Assembly: GCA_030620095.1 (NCBI GenBank)
Contig: JAUTXW010002448.1
Coordinates: 132,501 to 196,500, forward strand
Direction: 5' to 3'
Length of the DNA stretch: 64,000 nt
Source of the DNA: Kuschelorhynchus macadamiae
Taxonomy: Eukaryota; Arthropoda; Insecta; Coleoptera; Curculionidae
Of this stretch, positions 20,405-37,365 are shown one piece after another; the first letter of the stretch is position 1; each line of letters opens with the position of its first letter. Below the pieces are notes generated by a model. The model was not told the DNA's origin. It made no database searches and saw nothing but the letters and a program-made list of their open reading frames with translations. The position numbers and the translations under genes were made by a program.

Positions 20405-21750
20405 ATTTTTTGCCACTCGGACATACATTTTTTGATATTGGCATTTTGGCAATCGATCTCTGATCTGAATTTTACTCAAGAAAGGTATCATTAGTTTAAG
20501 TCAATAAATCCAACCAAATTCTAGATCTTTCAGTTTTAAACAACGCTGGTTCAAAATTTAAGCAATACATTTTATTTTTGTAAATGTATTAAAGAATATT
20601 AAAAATACATTCTATATAATTATTTTATTTTTTTTCTTTTAGAATAAAATAACTTACCCCAAATTAAGGAAGCTGATACAGTGTTTCTACTTTAAGCGAT
20701 AGAAATCAATAATAAATATAAAAATATAGAAATGTTAATTAGATAGAAAAAACAAACCTCATCGGCTTAGTAATTTTAAATGGAATAACTTGTCTAGTAT
20801 TGTTTCATTAAATGAGTATATTTCCTGCCGAGTATATGTATATCAGATCTAATACATTTTTTTATGAAGACAACAAAAAAAACTAAAAAAACTGCCATTT
20901 ATGGTAGTTGGTTCCTATTGACTCATATGTAGAAATTACAATGTTTTCTCTCTTTCGCATTTATATTTCTATCAATTTTCTCGGCTATCTTTTAAGATTA
21001 AATTATGAAACACAGAGATAATATCATATAAAGTGTCTCATTAAAAGTAAAACTCAAAATAAGGTAAATTGCATAATCTTACTTCGCTTGTACGCTACCG
21101 GTGGGTAATATATTCAGAAGAATATATAATAAAAATGTATTGCCGTACATGTTCTTACTTACCGATTTATATCATAATCAAATCTTCGAGTCTGGGATGA
21201 AATTACTCAAATTGAAGTTTTTTTCTAGATATCGCCAATAATGTCATCTCGCATAACGCTAGTATTATTCCACCGTAATTTCTTAATAATTTTCTTCGAA
21301 TTCCAGAAAGTTTTATGGTAAAAATAAAGGCATACGTAATAAAATTTTCAATTTTGCTATCTTTTGACAAATTACTCGAGTAGCTAACGGCAATACCGCT
21401 TGACATAAAAAAAAATATTATAATTAAAACTGTTGTGCTGAGGTATATAGCATGTGCGACACCCTCCGTCGGCAAAGCTTGTATTTATTTTTGTTTTGTT
21501 TTTTTCTATGCCACTGTTATTTGGCAAAGGACAATCAGGAAAAGTTGAAAAAGCATTCTAAACGAGGAAAATACTGAACATTACAGAAACTTGCCCATAT
21601 TGATATTACTTTATTTGCTAAAATATAATCACATTTTCTCCATATGATACGCTTTTGTCGGCCACTAGATTTGTAATTAATTTATTTCGTAAGTTATTTG
21701 GTAATATATGCTTGAACTCAAAAGGTAAATGCACAAACTTTGTTAGTGTC
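20405..21750. other. AT-rich spacer, nothing recognised
   Basis: The minus-strand frame at 21203-21475 shows one hydrophobic stretch but no family motif, and I do not consider it a gene. No other features are supported. Confidence 0.4.
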
Positions 21751-21754
21751 CCGA

Positions 21755-21880
21755 AGTGGTTTTGATAACTCACTTTATGAAGCCGCAATCCCAGCAAAAG
21801 ATAATTAAATGTCAAGGGACTATAACCCTGAAATTATTATACTTTTATTCAATTAGTGGCGGACAGTTGAAACATTTGAA
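21755..21880 (+). repeat. Dispersed short repeat, copy 1
   Basis: The text from 'gataactcactttatgaagccgcaatc' to 'attcaattagtggcggac' recurs in diverged form at 42250-42400 and 42765-42895, where 'aattggttgcgga' marks the end. No internal promoter or coding motif is visible. The family is unknown. Confidence 0.5.
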
Positions 21881-22084
21881 ATAAATTCACTGTACCTATA
21901 TAATTAAATCTGAAAGGCAATTTTTCCCTTTGGTTACTTGACTAATTTTTTTTTGTTTTGCTTCAAAAAGTCTGAATCTCAATACAATGTCTTTCAGAGG
22001 ACTAATGACTACGAAATAAACAATAAAATTGGTTAGTACTTGTTAAATAATGTCAAAATAATAGTAGATCAAATCTGAAATTCT

Positions 22085-23385
22085 GATTTCTGAAAATGTG
22101 TTTAAAGTTATCCATTTATTACTTCCGTACAAAATGGCGGCCAAATAAAATGTTTGCAATGGTGAAAAAATCTCCCTCAGGTTTTGCACATCTTTACCAA
22201 AAATATGTTTTATCAATTCCGTCGGTCCGTCTGTCTGTCTGTTTGTCTGTCAGTTCGCGGCATAGTTTTAAAGACTACTTACCCGATTTACTTCAAATTT
22301 TGGTCAAAAATTAAGGTTCATATAAGGATGACCTAGTGACATTTTGGTAAAAATCCAATATGGCAGCCCAGTGAATTCTTAAAACAATTTTTTATTAAAA
22401 AATGTATCTCAAATTTTGCAAAACACATTAAGTATTATATTGGAATCAACTGGTGACATTTTGGTACGAATCCAGGATGGCGGAACAAAATGGCGGCTTA
22501 ATAAAATATTTAAAAATTCAGCCTGAAAAACTGCTTAATGGTTTCATTTCAAATTGTGTATCATAACTAATTGTGGTATAGGGATCAACTAGAAAAATTG
22601 TGGCACTAATTCAAGGTGGCCGAACAAAATGGCGGCCAAATAAAATTTTTGTAATCGTAAGAAAATCACCCTCTCAGGTTTTACACGTCTTTACGCTTCA
22701 GCGTCCCTAGATGCCAAAAAAAAATCTTTTATCAATTCCGTCGGTCCGTTTGTTAGTCTGTCTGTCTATCAGTTTGCGGCATAGTTTAAAGACCATTTAC
22801 CTGATTGACTTGATGAAATTTTTATTAAAAGTTAAGGCTTATATGGGATGACCTGGTAATATTTTGGTAAAAATCCAAACTGTGTTAAAAAAATTATTAT
22901 GAAAATACTACTTGTTCAATTTATTTCAAATGCTGTATAAACATCAAGTGTTATGTTGGAATCAACTGGTAAAATTTTGGTTCGAATCCAAAATGTCGGA
23001 ATAAAATGGCGGTATAAGAAAATATTTACAAAATTCATCCTGAAAAACTACTTAATGAATTGATTTCAAATTATGTGCCATAACTAATTGTGGTGTAAGG
23101 TTCAATTAGTAAATCTGTGTTGCTAATTAAAGATAAAATTGCGGGCAAAAAAAAATTTTTGTAATTTTGAAAAAAATCACCCTCTCAGGATGTAAATACT
23201 AAGGTTATTAGCGCCCTAGATGCTAAAAACATGTTTTAACAATTCCGTCTGCAGGTCAGTCGGTCTGTCAGTTCGCGAAATAGCTTAAATACTACTTACC
23301 CGATTGATTTAAAATTTTGACAAAAAATGAAGGGTTATATGGGAATAACTTGGTAATATTTTGGTAAAAATCCAATATGACGGAA
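22085..23385 (+). repeat. Diverged tandem repeat, period about 510-530 bp, about 2.5 units
   Basis: The same word order recurs: 'aaaatggcggccaaataaaa', 'aaaatcaccctctcagg', 'tcaattccgtcggtccgtc' with tandem CTGT units, 'cagttcgcggcatag', 'acttacccgattgactt' and 'ttttggtaaaaatccaa'. The marker 'cgtcggtccgt' lies at about 22218 and 22740, and a variant near 23247. A further fragment of the family is at 57930-58060. This looks like an unclassified element amplified in tandem. Confidence 0.75.
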
Positions 23386-23388
23386 TTT

Positions 23389-23900
23389 GGGGTTAAGATC
23401 CAGTAAAAAAAAACAATTATTTTTTAAATTGTCAATTTTTCTCAACTTAATTGTTGCATCCTTAGCACACATACATAGATCCTATATCCTGCGTGAAACC
23501 CATATTATCAGTCTTTACCTACGCCGTTGGTCCGCATATATTTCCCATTTATCAAGTTTCTAAAGGGTTTTCGTTAACAATCATCTTGTTGTTATGTTAG
23601 AGTGGTGCATTATTTGGGGTTAAGATCCAGTAAAAAAAAACAAAAAATATATTTCTAAATAGTCCACGTTTTGCAACTGTATTGTTTCATCTTCAAGACA
23701 TATATATATAGATTCTATATCCAGCATGAAACCCCTATTATTACTCAGTCTTTACGTACTTCGTTGTTCCGCAGATATTTCCCAGATATTAAGTTTCTAA
23801 ATAGTTTTCGTTAACGATCCTCTTCTTGTAATGTTAGAGTGGTATTCTCGACGTTTCGTAACTTTAGTTTTGCATTCTCAGGACATATATGGTAAACGTA
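23389..23900 (+). repeat. Tandem repeat, period about 227 bp, two units plus a part
   Basis: Units begin at 23389 and 23616 with 'ggggttaagatccagtaaaa' and share 'catgaaacccc', 'agtctttac', 'cgcagatatttccca', 'aagtttctaaa', 'gttttcgttaac' and 'gttagagtggt'. A third partial unit runs to about 23900, just before a (TA)n tract. Confidence 0.75.
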
Positions 23901-23942
23901 TTGATGAAACAAAATGGCGCCCAATAAAAATGAAGTATATGT

Positions 23943-23944
<2 letters not shown>

Positions 23945-23990
<46 letters not shown>
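23945..23990. repeat. (TA)n array, about 46 bp
   Basis: Uninterrupted TA dinucleotides. It forms the left flank of the hammerhead dimer; a second (TA)n at 24468-24518 forms the right flank. Confidence 0.97.
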
Positions 23991-23993
<3 letters not shown>

Positions 23994-24084
23994 TGTTTTC
24001 GTTCCACTTACACCAACGTCATAACAAGAAAATGATCCTTGTTTGGAACATATTCTGCATCACAGCAGACACAATGATCCATTT

Positions 24085-24143
24085 TAGTCAAACGACGATC
24101 GCGATTTCGCTCTTATTAGAGCTCATCAGGCCGCCATAGACTA
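24085..24143 (-). ncRNA. Hammerhead ribozyme, copy 1 (type I)
   Basis: Minus strand. Core CUGAUGA at 24129-24123; stem II GCUCU-AAUA-AGAGC at 24122-24109 (five perfect pairs); GAAA at 24108-24105. Stem III is very short (A-U, U-A, C-G with a two-base loop, 24105-24098), with C at 24097 as the residue before the predicted cut at 24097/24096. Stem I pairs 24130-24135 with 24096-24091 (six pairs, three of them G-U), then an internal loop (24136-24138 against 24090), then five perfect pairs, 24139-24143 with 24089-24085. All invariant core bases are present. A small stem III and an internal loop in stem I are typical of Penelope-type hammerheads. Confidence 0.88.
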
Positions 24144-24362
24144 GCGAGCCCCGTGTAGGGCAAAGGCACAAAATTGAATCACAAAAACAACTACTCCGCT
24201 GGCTAATACCACGACCGGCGTTGAATTACATTGTGACTCCTGGCTTTCGTTGGGAGTATTAAATGATAGTATGTTTTCATTCCACTTACACCAACGTCAT
24301 AACAAGAAAATGATCCTTGATTGGAACATATTCTGCATCACAGCAGACACAATGATCCATTT

Positions 24363-24421
24363 TAGTCAAACGACGATCGCGATTTCGCTCTTATTAGAGC
24401 TCATCAGGCCGCCATAGACTA
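24363..24421 (-). ncRNA. Hammerhead ribozyme, copy 2 (type I)
   Basis: Identical in sequence to copy 1, shifted by 278 bp. The predicted cut lies between 24375 and 24374. Two cuts would release one 278-nt RNA with ends set by the ribozyme. All core bases and stems are as in copy 1. Confidence 0.88.
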
Positions 24422-24465
24422 GCGAGCCCCGTGTAGGGCAAAGGCACAAAATTGAATCACAAAAA

Positions 24466-24467
<2 letters not shown>

Positions 24468-24518
<51 letters not shown>
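24468..24518. repeat. (TA)n array, about 51 bp
   Basis: TA dinucleotides directly adjoining the right end of the hammerhead dimer. Confidence 0.97.
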
Positions 24519-26998
<2,480 letters not shown>

Positions 26999-27027
26999 TA
27001 TATACCGGGTTTAAGAAACAAATTGAA

Positions 27028-28795
<1,768 letters not shown>

Positions 28796-28863
<68 letters not shown>
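28796..28863. repeat. (TA)n array, about 68 bp
   Basis: TA dinucleotides with no recognisable transposon on either side. Confidence 0.97.
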
Positions 28864-28868
<5 letters not shown>

Positions 28869-31057
28869 AAGAAATCTTTCCTACAGCACAACAGATCTAG
28901 ATAATATACAGTGTTTCTATAATAGTCTCTAGCTTAATATGCATATATGTTTTGACTAAAGGGGGCTGTAGCCCCATAACCCCGCCGCTGATTGCGCCAC
29001 AGATAATATCACACAAATTTGATGAAAATTCAAGTAAACATTTTTGACAAAAATAATAAAATATGTAAAGTGATTAATTAAATTATTTTTTTACGTTAGC
29101 ATTAAGTATACATACAAGGTGGTCCATTCAGACGCTGACATTGGTGGTATTTTTTTAATAGAATACTTAATTTTTTATTACATGCTGAATCTGCACATAA
29201 TTCCAAACGTTTGTCTTGGTCTAGCTTCAATTTTTTTCGAGATGTTGATAATTCACAAATTGCGAATTCAAGAAGCTGTAAAATCTAAGTAGTTTGACTG
29301 AGGGCAAAACGCACCATATATTAATATATTAGTTTTTTTTTATAGTATTTCCTATATCATCAACTTTTAGTCTCAAAAGAACTAAAAGTTGTTTGCTTTA
29401 AAAAATAGTTAAACGTCATTTTGAAACCTTAAAAACTAAGCTAGGAACGGGCATTACGTTCTGCCCTAAGTTGAAACCTTTAGATTTTACACCCTTTCAA
29501 AATAAAGAGCGATTAAATATAATGACAAACTGGACATATAGCAAAAATATTTATCAAGGAAAAATTATTAACACAGTCACCTAATATTTTATTATTTCAG
29601 GGCGATATTAACAAAGATTACACATATTCATGCAATTTTGCAGAGAAGGGTTGGGAATGATGTTGATAATTCAAACTTCTAGTCTCCAGAGATTTCTTTG
29701 TTAATATAAAAAAGGGTTTTTTGCTTAATCCTAGAAATATATATTTTCAGTAGAATAATTGAAAATATCACATATTTGTTAAAGTATTTCTAATATATGG
29801 TGCTAAAATTACATTATGAAAAATTCTAAAAGGTTGTTTAAATAATTCAAATGACTACTAAAATCATGAAAAAATTAAGATATTAAAATAAAAATAAAAG
29901 ATAAGTCAGGTCATATGTATTACCGGTGTTGGCTCTGACAAGTTTTATTTATTTATTAGCAAGCAATATTTTATAATTTTGGGCATTTTTGTGCTTTTTT
30001 ATACCCAAATTCTAAAATCAAAAAATATCTAGATATAGGCTACTAAAATACATGGGGTAAGAAAGGGAGTCAGATGAAGAGTAAAACAGTGTGATGACTT
30101 GGAAATAAAAGTTCTAATAACATGTAGGAAGACGGTTTTGTTTTTTTTTTAAGTATTTACCTACTCTTGAAAGTACCTGCGTATATAATTATTATAAAAA
30201 TCTTATTTGTTTCTAATTGTAACCGGGATTTACAAATATTAGCAATAAAACTAGTTTATAATATTGAATGCACTGAATTAGTTAATCATACAGCAAAAGT
30301 ATTTTTAGATTTGTTAGGTACGAAAAACTTTTTCAGAAAGGCATGATAATGTCTGCAATTGCTTGTCTTAAATTCTATTGATATTTTTACTTCCCCATAT
30401 AACAACCAATATGTTGTATTATTAAGACACTAAGAATATATGCTGTCTAAAGCATGTATTGAAATCACAAAAAAAATCGAAAAATATATAAGATTTTTAG
30501 ACGTTTTAGAGTCCCTAGATTACGAAAAACATATTTTTAAAAAAAAAATTATGATATCTGTACGGATGAGACAAGATGTTTGCCAACGATAACTTGAGAA
30601 CGGTCAAACCTATTCGTTCACCAATTTCATTTGCATGAAAACTAGTTTAGGTTATACTAAATCATCCATTATTCACAAAGAGACCTTTTTCTAATTTAAA
30701 CAGTAAATAGACGCTCGAAGTCTCGTCTCAGTTATAAACTTTGACAGAGACCGAGACTTAGCGTCTATTTAATATTTAATTTAGTTTCGCTGGCATCATA
30801 TTTTGGGATTAGGGTCTTGGTTCTTCTATATTTTTAAGGGGTATAAAAACGTAAAAAAAATTACATTTTGAGAACGCAAAAACCGATAACAGTCAAATTG
30901 AACAAAAACGAAATAGTTGGGGTTAATAGTCTGATATTAAAAAATTGTAGAAATCATTGCCGTATATTTTTTTCCGGTTATATTTACCAGGTATCATTTT
31001 TTTTTTATATTATTATATAATTTTATAGAATAATCTCTGTCTTTAAAAAAAATTAAA

Positions 31058-31060
<3 letters not shown>
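28864..31060. other. AT-rich spacer with a fold-back at 30704-30771
   Basis: No coding frame is supported. The left arm 30704-30729 ('taaatagacgctcgaagtct' start) is nearly complementary to 30747-30771, giving a hairpin of about 22 bp with a loop of about 18 bases; it may be a relic of a small inverted-repeat element. A second small palindrome (10-bp arms of 'aacttttagt') lies near 29364-29392. Confidence 0.45.

Positions 31061-31136
<76 letters not shown>
31061..31136. repeat. (TA)n array, about 76 bp
   Basis: Left flank of a 52-bp non-TA segment at 31137-31188. Confidence 0.97.
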
Positions 31137-31137
<1 letters not shown>

Positions 31138-31188
31138 CCCCTATGAAGAGGGTTTTTCCTAAATATTTCCGAAACGCTTTAAGACTAG
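31137..31188 (+). mobile_element. 52-bp Penelope terminal-repeat fragment inside (TA)n
   Basis: The segment contains 'ctatgaagaggg' and, 20 bases later, 'ccgaaacgc'. This resembles the degraded hammerhead-type end (CTGATGA, stem, GAAACG) seen in other PLE tails here. TA tracts lie on both sides. I infer an extremely 5'-truncated PLE insertion; the similarity is short, so this is tentative. Confidence 0.4.
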
Positions 31189-31380
<192 letters not shown>

Positions 31381-31614
31381 TATTTAAATTAAAAATGATT
31401 ATTGACAAATTTAATAGTATTTTTTTTGCCTGAAGAGTTGACTCAATTGTTTGTAAATAAAGAACAAAAAAAAATATGTGAGATATTTTTTAAATGTCAA
31501 ACGTAATAATATAAGACAAATAAATTCACTTATTTCGGAACAAAAAAAACTACGATCAGTATGATTTCCAATCAGTAAATCGGATAGAAAACTTAACCAT
31601 TTTTACGTCTCAGA

Positions 31615-33700
31615 TATCGTTAGTCTGGGCCCAGAATTTGCAGTACCAAACAACGAAATTGAGGCACCAATACCAGATATAATAGCCAATATCGAGGTAG
31701 GTATTAGCACAAAAAATTCCGACACGAAAGATCAAATAAAAGCCTCGTGTTGCAATATTTTGACTAATTTTAAGCAGAAAAAAACAGATGTTACCTATGT
31801 AAACACAAATAAAAAATTTAATTTAAATTCCAAACTATGTAAGACAAAACAATTAAAAAAAAAATATTCAGAACTAAAACTTCAACCGGATAAATCCAGC
31901 AAAACTGTCATCATGAGTGAGGCGGACTATGACAGTAAAATGAATACACTTCTCAGTGATAAAGATACTTACAAAAAATTAGATTAGACACCAAAAAAAA
32001 ACAATGAATTAATAAGAAAATGGGGAAAGAAAAACTTTATATCTCCCAACACGCCCCAAAACTTATTAATTAAAAATTCCCTCCCACCTCGAATTTATGG
32101 TCTTCCCAAGTTACACAAACCTGGCATACCATTAAGGGAGAACTGCATGCAAAAAGTGAAAAACCAGCGACAAGGTCTAGTCGAGTTGAAAGTAAGATGA
32201 AAAGGTAACTACGCATTAAAAAAAACTTCCTGCACGTCCGACCTCAAAAAAATGTGTTATGTATAGGTAATTTAAATTATATTTCGGTTCAAAATGGATT
32301 CAAAAGGGTTCACGCGTTGCAGAAATGCAAAGACATGAGTACGATTTACCATTTCAAATTTTGCAGTTCCGTAGACAAAGGATCAATGTCGAGCAGTAAA
32401 AAGCCATTTTATGGAAAAAAAATTATATGCGAAGACATGTGTGTTAAAAAGTGGTCAAAAAATGGTCGAAAATGGACAAATCTACTTTTATTTTATAACT
32501 CTAGATTTGATTTTTTCATAAAAATTCGCATTTAGCACCCAACTATGCATATTTCCCTATTAAAATCACTTTGAAGCTAATACATATCTCTTATAGTTTT
32601 AACATAATATTGCAGCGACGGAAGGCTTGCAAATAAAAAAATATATAGACATTCCCTTAAAGGATTTTTTAGAAGCTGTTGAACTAACACTTACATCAAC
32701 TTATTTTAGATATAAAGATTCGTGTTACAAGCAGATTGAAGGTTGAGCAATGCGTGCCTCGATTTCTAGCATAATAGGCCAACTTGTAGTGGAAGATCTA
32801 GAATGCAGCTTTATACCTAGAGTAGATTTTCGTTTACCATTTTTTTACAGATACGTGGATGATTGTATAACTTGCATCCCACAAAATCGTGAAAAATGCA
32901 TATTGGAAAAGTTCAACAACTACTACGAAAAGCTAAAATTCACTTTAGAAATCTAAACTGACAATAAAATTAATTTCCTGGATATGACCATGCACAATTG
33001 CAGCAACACAATAAAGACTAAATGGTACACAAAACCAACATGGTCGGGATGGTACCTAAATTATATCTCTTAAAATCACATCTCCCAAAAGAAAGAAGTC
33101 ATAATTGGACTTGCTGATCGAGCCTTTAAATTCAGTAGCCCAGAATACCGAGAGACATTCGTAGAGAAAGCTAAACAAGTACCCCAACTTAATTGCTATT
33201 CCCTTAAAATAATTAATCCCATTTTTAGAAATAGAATAGACAATTTTAATAAAGCTATTGAAAATAATTTATAAAATGTTTCAAAGGATAAAACCCATAA
33301 AATGGCACAAAGGATAAAACCCAGAACTTTTTGACTCTTCAGTATATTTCTAGTCTGCCTGAAAACTTTCGAAAACTTTTCAAAAAACATGACATAAAAG
33401 TTAGCCATAAAACCGTTAATTTAGTTAATAATTGTTTCAGTAAATTAAAAAGTGAAATTCCAAAAAACAAAAAAACCCACATAGTGTATCAAGTATCCTG
33501 CGAAAATGCCCCTCTGTATACGTAGAACAAACAAGCTAGTACCTATATAATAGACTAAATGGACACAAATATGATCATAAAAATACTACCACCCTAAAAA
33601 AACACGAGAATTAGACAAAGCACACCTTCGATTTCAATAACCCCAAAATTTTAAAAACAGAGCATCACAAAAAGAAACGTAAGTTTTCCGATATGATTTA
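31615..33700 (+). pseudogene. Penelope-like RT and GIY-YIG coding relic
   Basis: Frames 31615-31987 and on to 32140 hold 'YVNTNKKFNLNSKLCKTKQL', 'SEADYDSKMNTLLSDKDTYK' and 'PRIYGLPKLHKPGIP'. After an unrelated insert, 32620-32956 holds the RT palm: 'SCYKQIEG', stop, 'AMRASISSIIGQLVVEDLE' and 'PFFYRYVDDCITCIP'. 32957-33190 adds 'NFLDMTMHNC' and the linker. 33331-33525 is a GIY-YIG start ('THIVYQVSCENAPLY') that soon stops. Several stops and frame breaks make it dead. The usual invariant leucine and glycine of the EGLAMG motif are lost. Confidence 0.85.
32142..32620. other. Unidentified segment replacing part of the Penelope RT
   Basis: The RT is collinear up to 'GIPLR' and again from 'ATEGLQIKKYIDIP', but the 480 bp between them do not encode the expected RT fingers ('PIVS' and what follows) and contain stops in that frame. 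It may be an insertion plus a deletion. No terminal repeats or target duplication were recognised. Confidence 0.5.
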
Positions 33701-34019
33701 AATAAAGAAAAATCCTACCGCAATAAAAAATAAATCCGAAATAGCTCATCTAAATAAATTATAACATAATATTCTAACTTAACATCTATAGGTCTAATTG
33801 TTTCTTCAAATAAATACCCAACAAAAAACCAAATTCTAATGTTTGTATATGTATATTATTTTGTTTGTGCATGCTAAATGTAGTCACGATTGTTCTTGTT
33901 TTTTTTATTCTATATATGTTATGTGTCTCATTGTTATGTTTGACTATTTGTCTATGGTAAGTTATGACTGTTATTTTAATTTTTTTTTACTCCTGTTTGC
34001 GTAGTGTAATTTTAGCTTA

Positions 34020-35562
<1,543 letters not shown>

Positions 35563-35750
35563 TATTATTATTATTATTATTACTAGTATCAATCAATTTC
35601 TCAACAAATGTTGGGATCCAAGCTAATCCCGGATGCATGCATCAAAAGGAATGGGATATTTTCTATTACTTCTATGTATTCTCCTGTAAGAATTTTCTCA
35701 CTATGTGGCAAGTACTGAGCGGGACTGTCTTCTGAATGTCGATGAAGGTG

Positions 35751-36258
35751 TTACCACGCAGTCCTGTGATTTTCAGGTTTTATTCTAGTGTTTTTGGAAC
35801 TAATCCAGTTGATGATACGATGATCCGTATCACATGAACCTAATACGTGCTGTATCTCGATGGCCAGCTCCGCGTATTTGGCCTTTTTCTCTTGATATTT
35901 ATCCAATACGTTATTATTGTTAGGTATAGCAACATGTACCAAATAAGTACAAGTAGTACAAATAGTACAGTTTGAAGGCATTATTTTGAAGCACTAAACT
36001 TGGTCGGTATTTATAATAGGGCATAAACCTGTTCAGAAGCTCGTATTTATTGGCAAGCTTCTGGTATATGATATTACATATCTGGTTATGTCGCTGGAGG
36101 TAGTCCATGTTTGCTAGATAAGTGCAGCCAGATGTTATATGCTGTATAGTCTCTGATCTCTCGCTACGTTTTCGACTCTTATCGGATTCAACGGACCAGT
36201 CTTCGATGATGAATTTAGTGTAATTTCGTGTGTTAATAACTTGGTCCTGTATTGCCAT
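35751..36258 (-). pseudogene. R2/R4-like Cys-His and restriction-like endonuclease region
   Basis: Frame 36258-35920 ends in a tyrosine-rich run where the protein should continue 'KLYWD...'; frame 35981-35751 resumes at 'TYLVHVAIPNNNNVLDKYQEK' and 'KYAELAIEIQHVLGSCD'. The segment holding the first catalytic aspartate (usually in an RPD motif) is lost between them, replaced by a few repeats of 'gtacta'. The KxxKY helix of the PD-(D/E)XK fold is kept. No endonuclease activity is expected. Confidence 0.75.
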
Positions 36259-36460
36259 TGCAAATTCTTCTGCCTCTGGGAATAATTGTCCATCCTTCAG
36301 CCACCTGTTGGATGTTTCCTTATCTACGTGTGGCTGATTTAAGGCATTGTGATGTCGGCCGTGCAGAAGTATTTGAGCCCACTGTTCTTGTTTGTCGGGG
36401 TCTCAAGGTGACATTAGGGTGATGTTGTCACTTGCGAGATTAACTGGAGAGTACGAGTTG

Positions 36461-37210
36461 TCACTTAAGGTCACTATGGAGGCTTGATATTTGTATCTTG
36501 TTGGTGAAGAAATTCCTCAATTGTTGCAGCTGCCCGGAGTGCGAATTGGTCAAGTCAACAAGGGATCTCCCACCTTCTCTTCGTGGTAAAGTCATTCGGA
36601 GAGTTGATGACCTTCGGTGGTGTGACTTGTACTTGGTCATCATTAGGTGAGTAGTTCGTTGTAGTCCCTTTAGCTCGGTGTGCATAGGTGTTAATTGCTG
36701 TAATGAGATTTCCGGCGTTCAGTTCTGTCTTCAGAAGAGCTCGTAGTCTTTGGACGTACTGATCTTTCATCTTGGCCTTTCTTTGCTTATTATCGAGCAG
36801 TCTAGCTTGTTGGAATCCTAGATATTTGTAGATCTCTCATTGGTTCATCGCTTAAACTATTTCTCCATTGGGTAGAGCTACATCACCCTTAATGACTTTG
36901 CCTTTTTCGATGTTTAAGAAGTTACATTTTTCCATTCCAAACTCCATATGGATGTCTTTCGAGAAGGTGTATGTCACGTCAATAAGTTTTTGAGTTGATT
37001 ATAGTTTCCAACATAGAGCTTAATATCATCCATACATAGAAGGTGGGATATGGTTCGGGAATCGTTTCTACTGGCTTTGATGTTGAAGCCATATCCTGTA
37101 TTGTTGAGCAACGTGGAGAGAAGGTTCATCGCTAAGCAGAGCCAAAGTGGACATAACGAATCTCCTTGGTAAATTCCGCTACTGATGTTTCATCGGTGAT
37201 AAGAGATTGA
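36461..37210 (-). pseudogene. R2/R4-like reverse transcriptase relic
   Basis: Contains the QGDS block at about 37185, MDD at 37025-37033, 'FGMEKCNF' near 36930, 'GKVIKGDVALPNGEIV' near 36870 and 'YVQRLRALLKTELNAGN' near 36730. Then a frame break near 36680 leads to 'MTKYKSHHRRSSTLRMTLPR' and 'EGGRSLVDLTNSHSGQ'. The usual YxDD is present as 'CMDD', with cysteine in place of tyrosine. The upstream RT fingers are poorly kept and no zinc-finger N-terminus was found. Confidence 0.75.
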
Positions 37211-37365
37211 TCGCCGTTATAGATCCTCATTCTCCACTGGTGCTTGATAGTTGCCAGGAGATTGATGATCATGATAAGTTGTTCTTTGCATACTTAATGG
37301 CCTCGAATCCATCCTTTCTATTCTTCGGCTAATAGGTTATGACTGTCAATATGATGATTACTATT

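Larger units (their letters stand above)
23991..24466 (-). mobile_element. Tandem dimer of a 278-bp hammerhead-bearing unit inside (TA)n
   Basis: Two 198-bp copies, 23991-24188 and 24269-24466, differ at about two positions and are separated by an 80-bp piece, giving a 278-bp period. On the minus strand it reads as one truncated unit followed by one full unit ending against (TA)n. Each copy has a canonical hammerhead ribozyme (see 24085-24143 and 24363-24421). Tandem terminal repeats with hammerheads are known for Penelope-like elements, and small tandem hammerhead units are known as metazoan retrozymes. No PLE protein is adjacent. Insertion inside (TA)n matches other PLE pieces in this window. 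I infer that processed transcripts would be 278-nt monomers. Confidence 0.85.
35563..37365 (-). mobile_element. R2/R4-like non-LTR retrotransposon with restriction-like endonuclease, decayed
   Basis: Minus strand. Blocks in order from 37200: RT 'GIYQGDSLCPLWLCLAMN', then the catalytic MDD at 37025-37033 in 'SHLLCMDDIKLYVG', 'IHMEFGMEKCNF', 'QARLLDNKQRKAKMKDQYVQ', then the C-terminal domain with the Cys-His cluster region 'SETIQHITSGCTYLANMDYL', 'NQICNIIYQKLANKYEL', 'PYYKYRPSLVLQN', and finally the endonuclease piece 'VAIPNNNNVLDKYQEKKAKY'. A plus-strand TAT repeat at 35563-35588 would be its 3' tail. The domain order (RT before the endonuclease) is that of R2/R4/Dong-like elements. Several frame breaks make it inactive. 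Confidence 0.8.

Noticed and set aside
21203..21475. Minus-strand 90-codon frame with a hydrophobic segment
   Set aside because: No motif, no neighbour and no promoter context; AT-rich DNA gives such frames by chance.
22978..23000. tRNA B-box-like 'ggttcgaatcc'
   Set aside because: It is part of the 520-bp tandem repeat; no A box or cloverleaf precedes it.
24085..24143. Reading the hammerhead as type III (open stem III)
   Set aside because: No hairpin pairs directly upstream of CUGAUGA, whereas the type I fold gives 11 stem I pairs and a correct cleavage residue.
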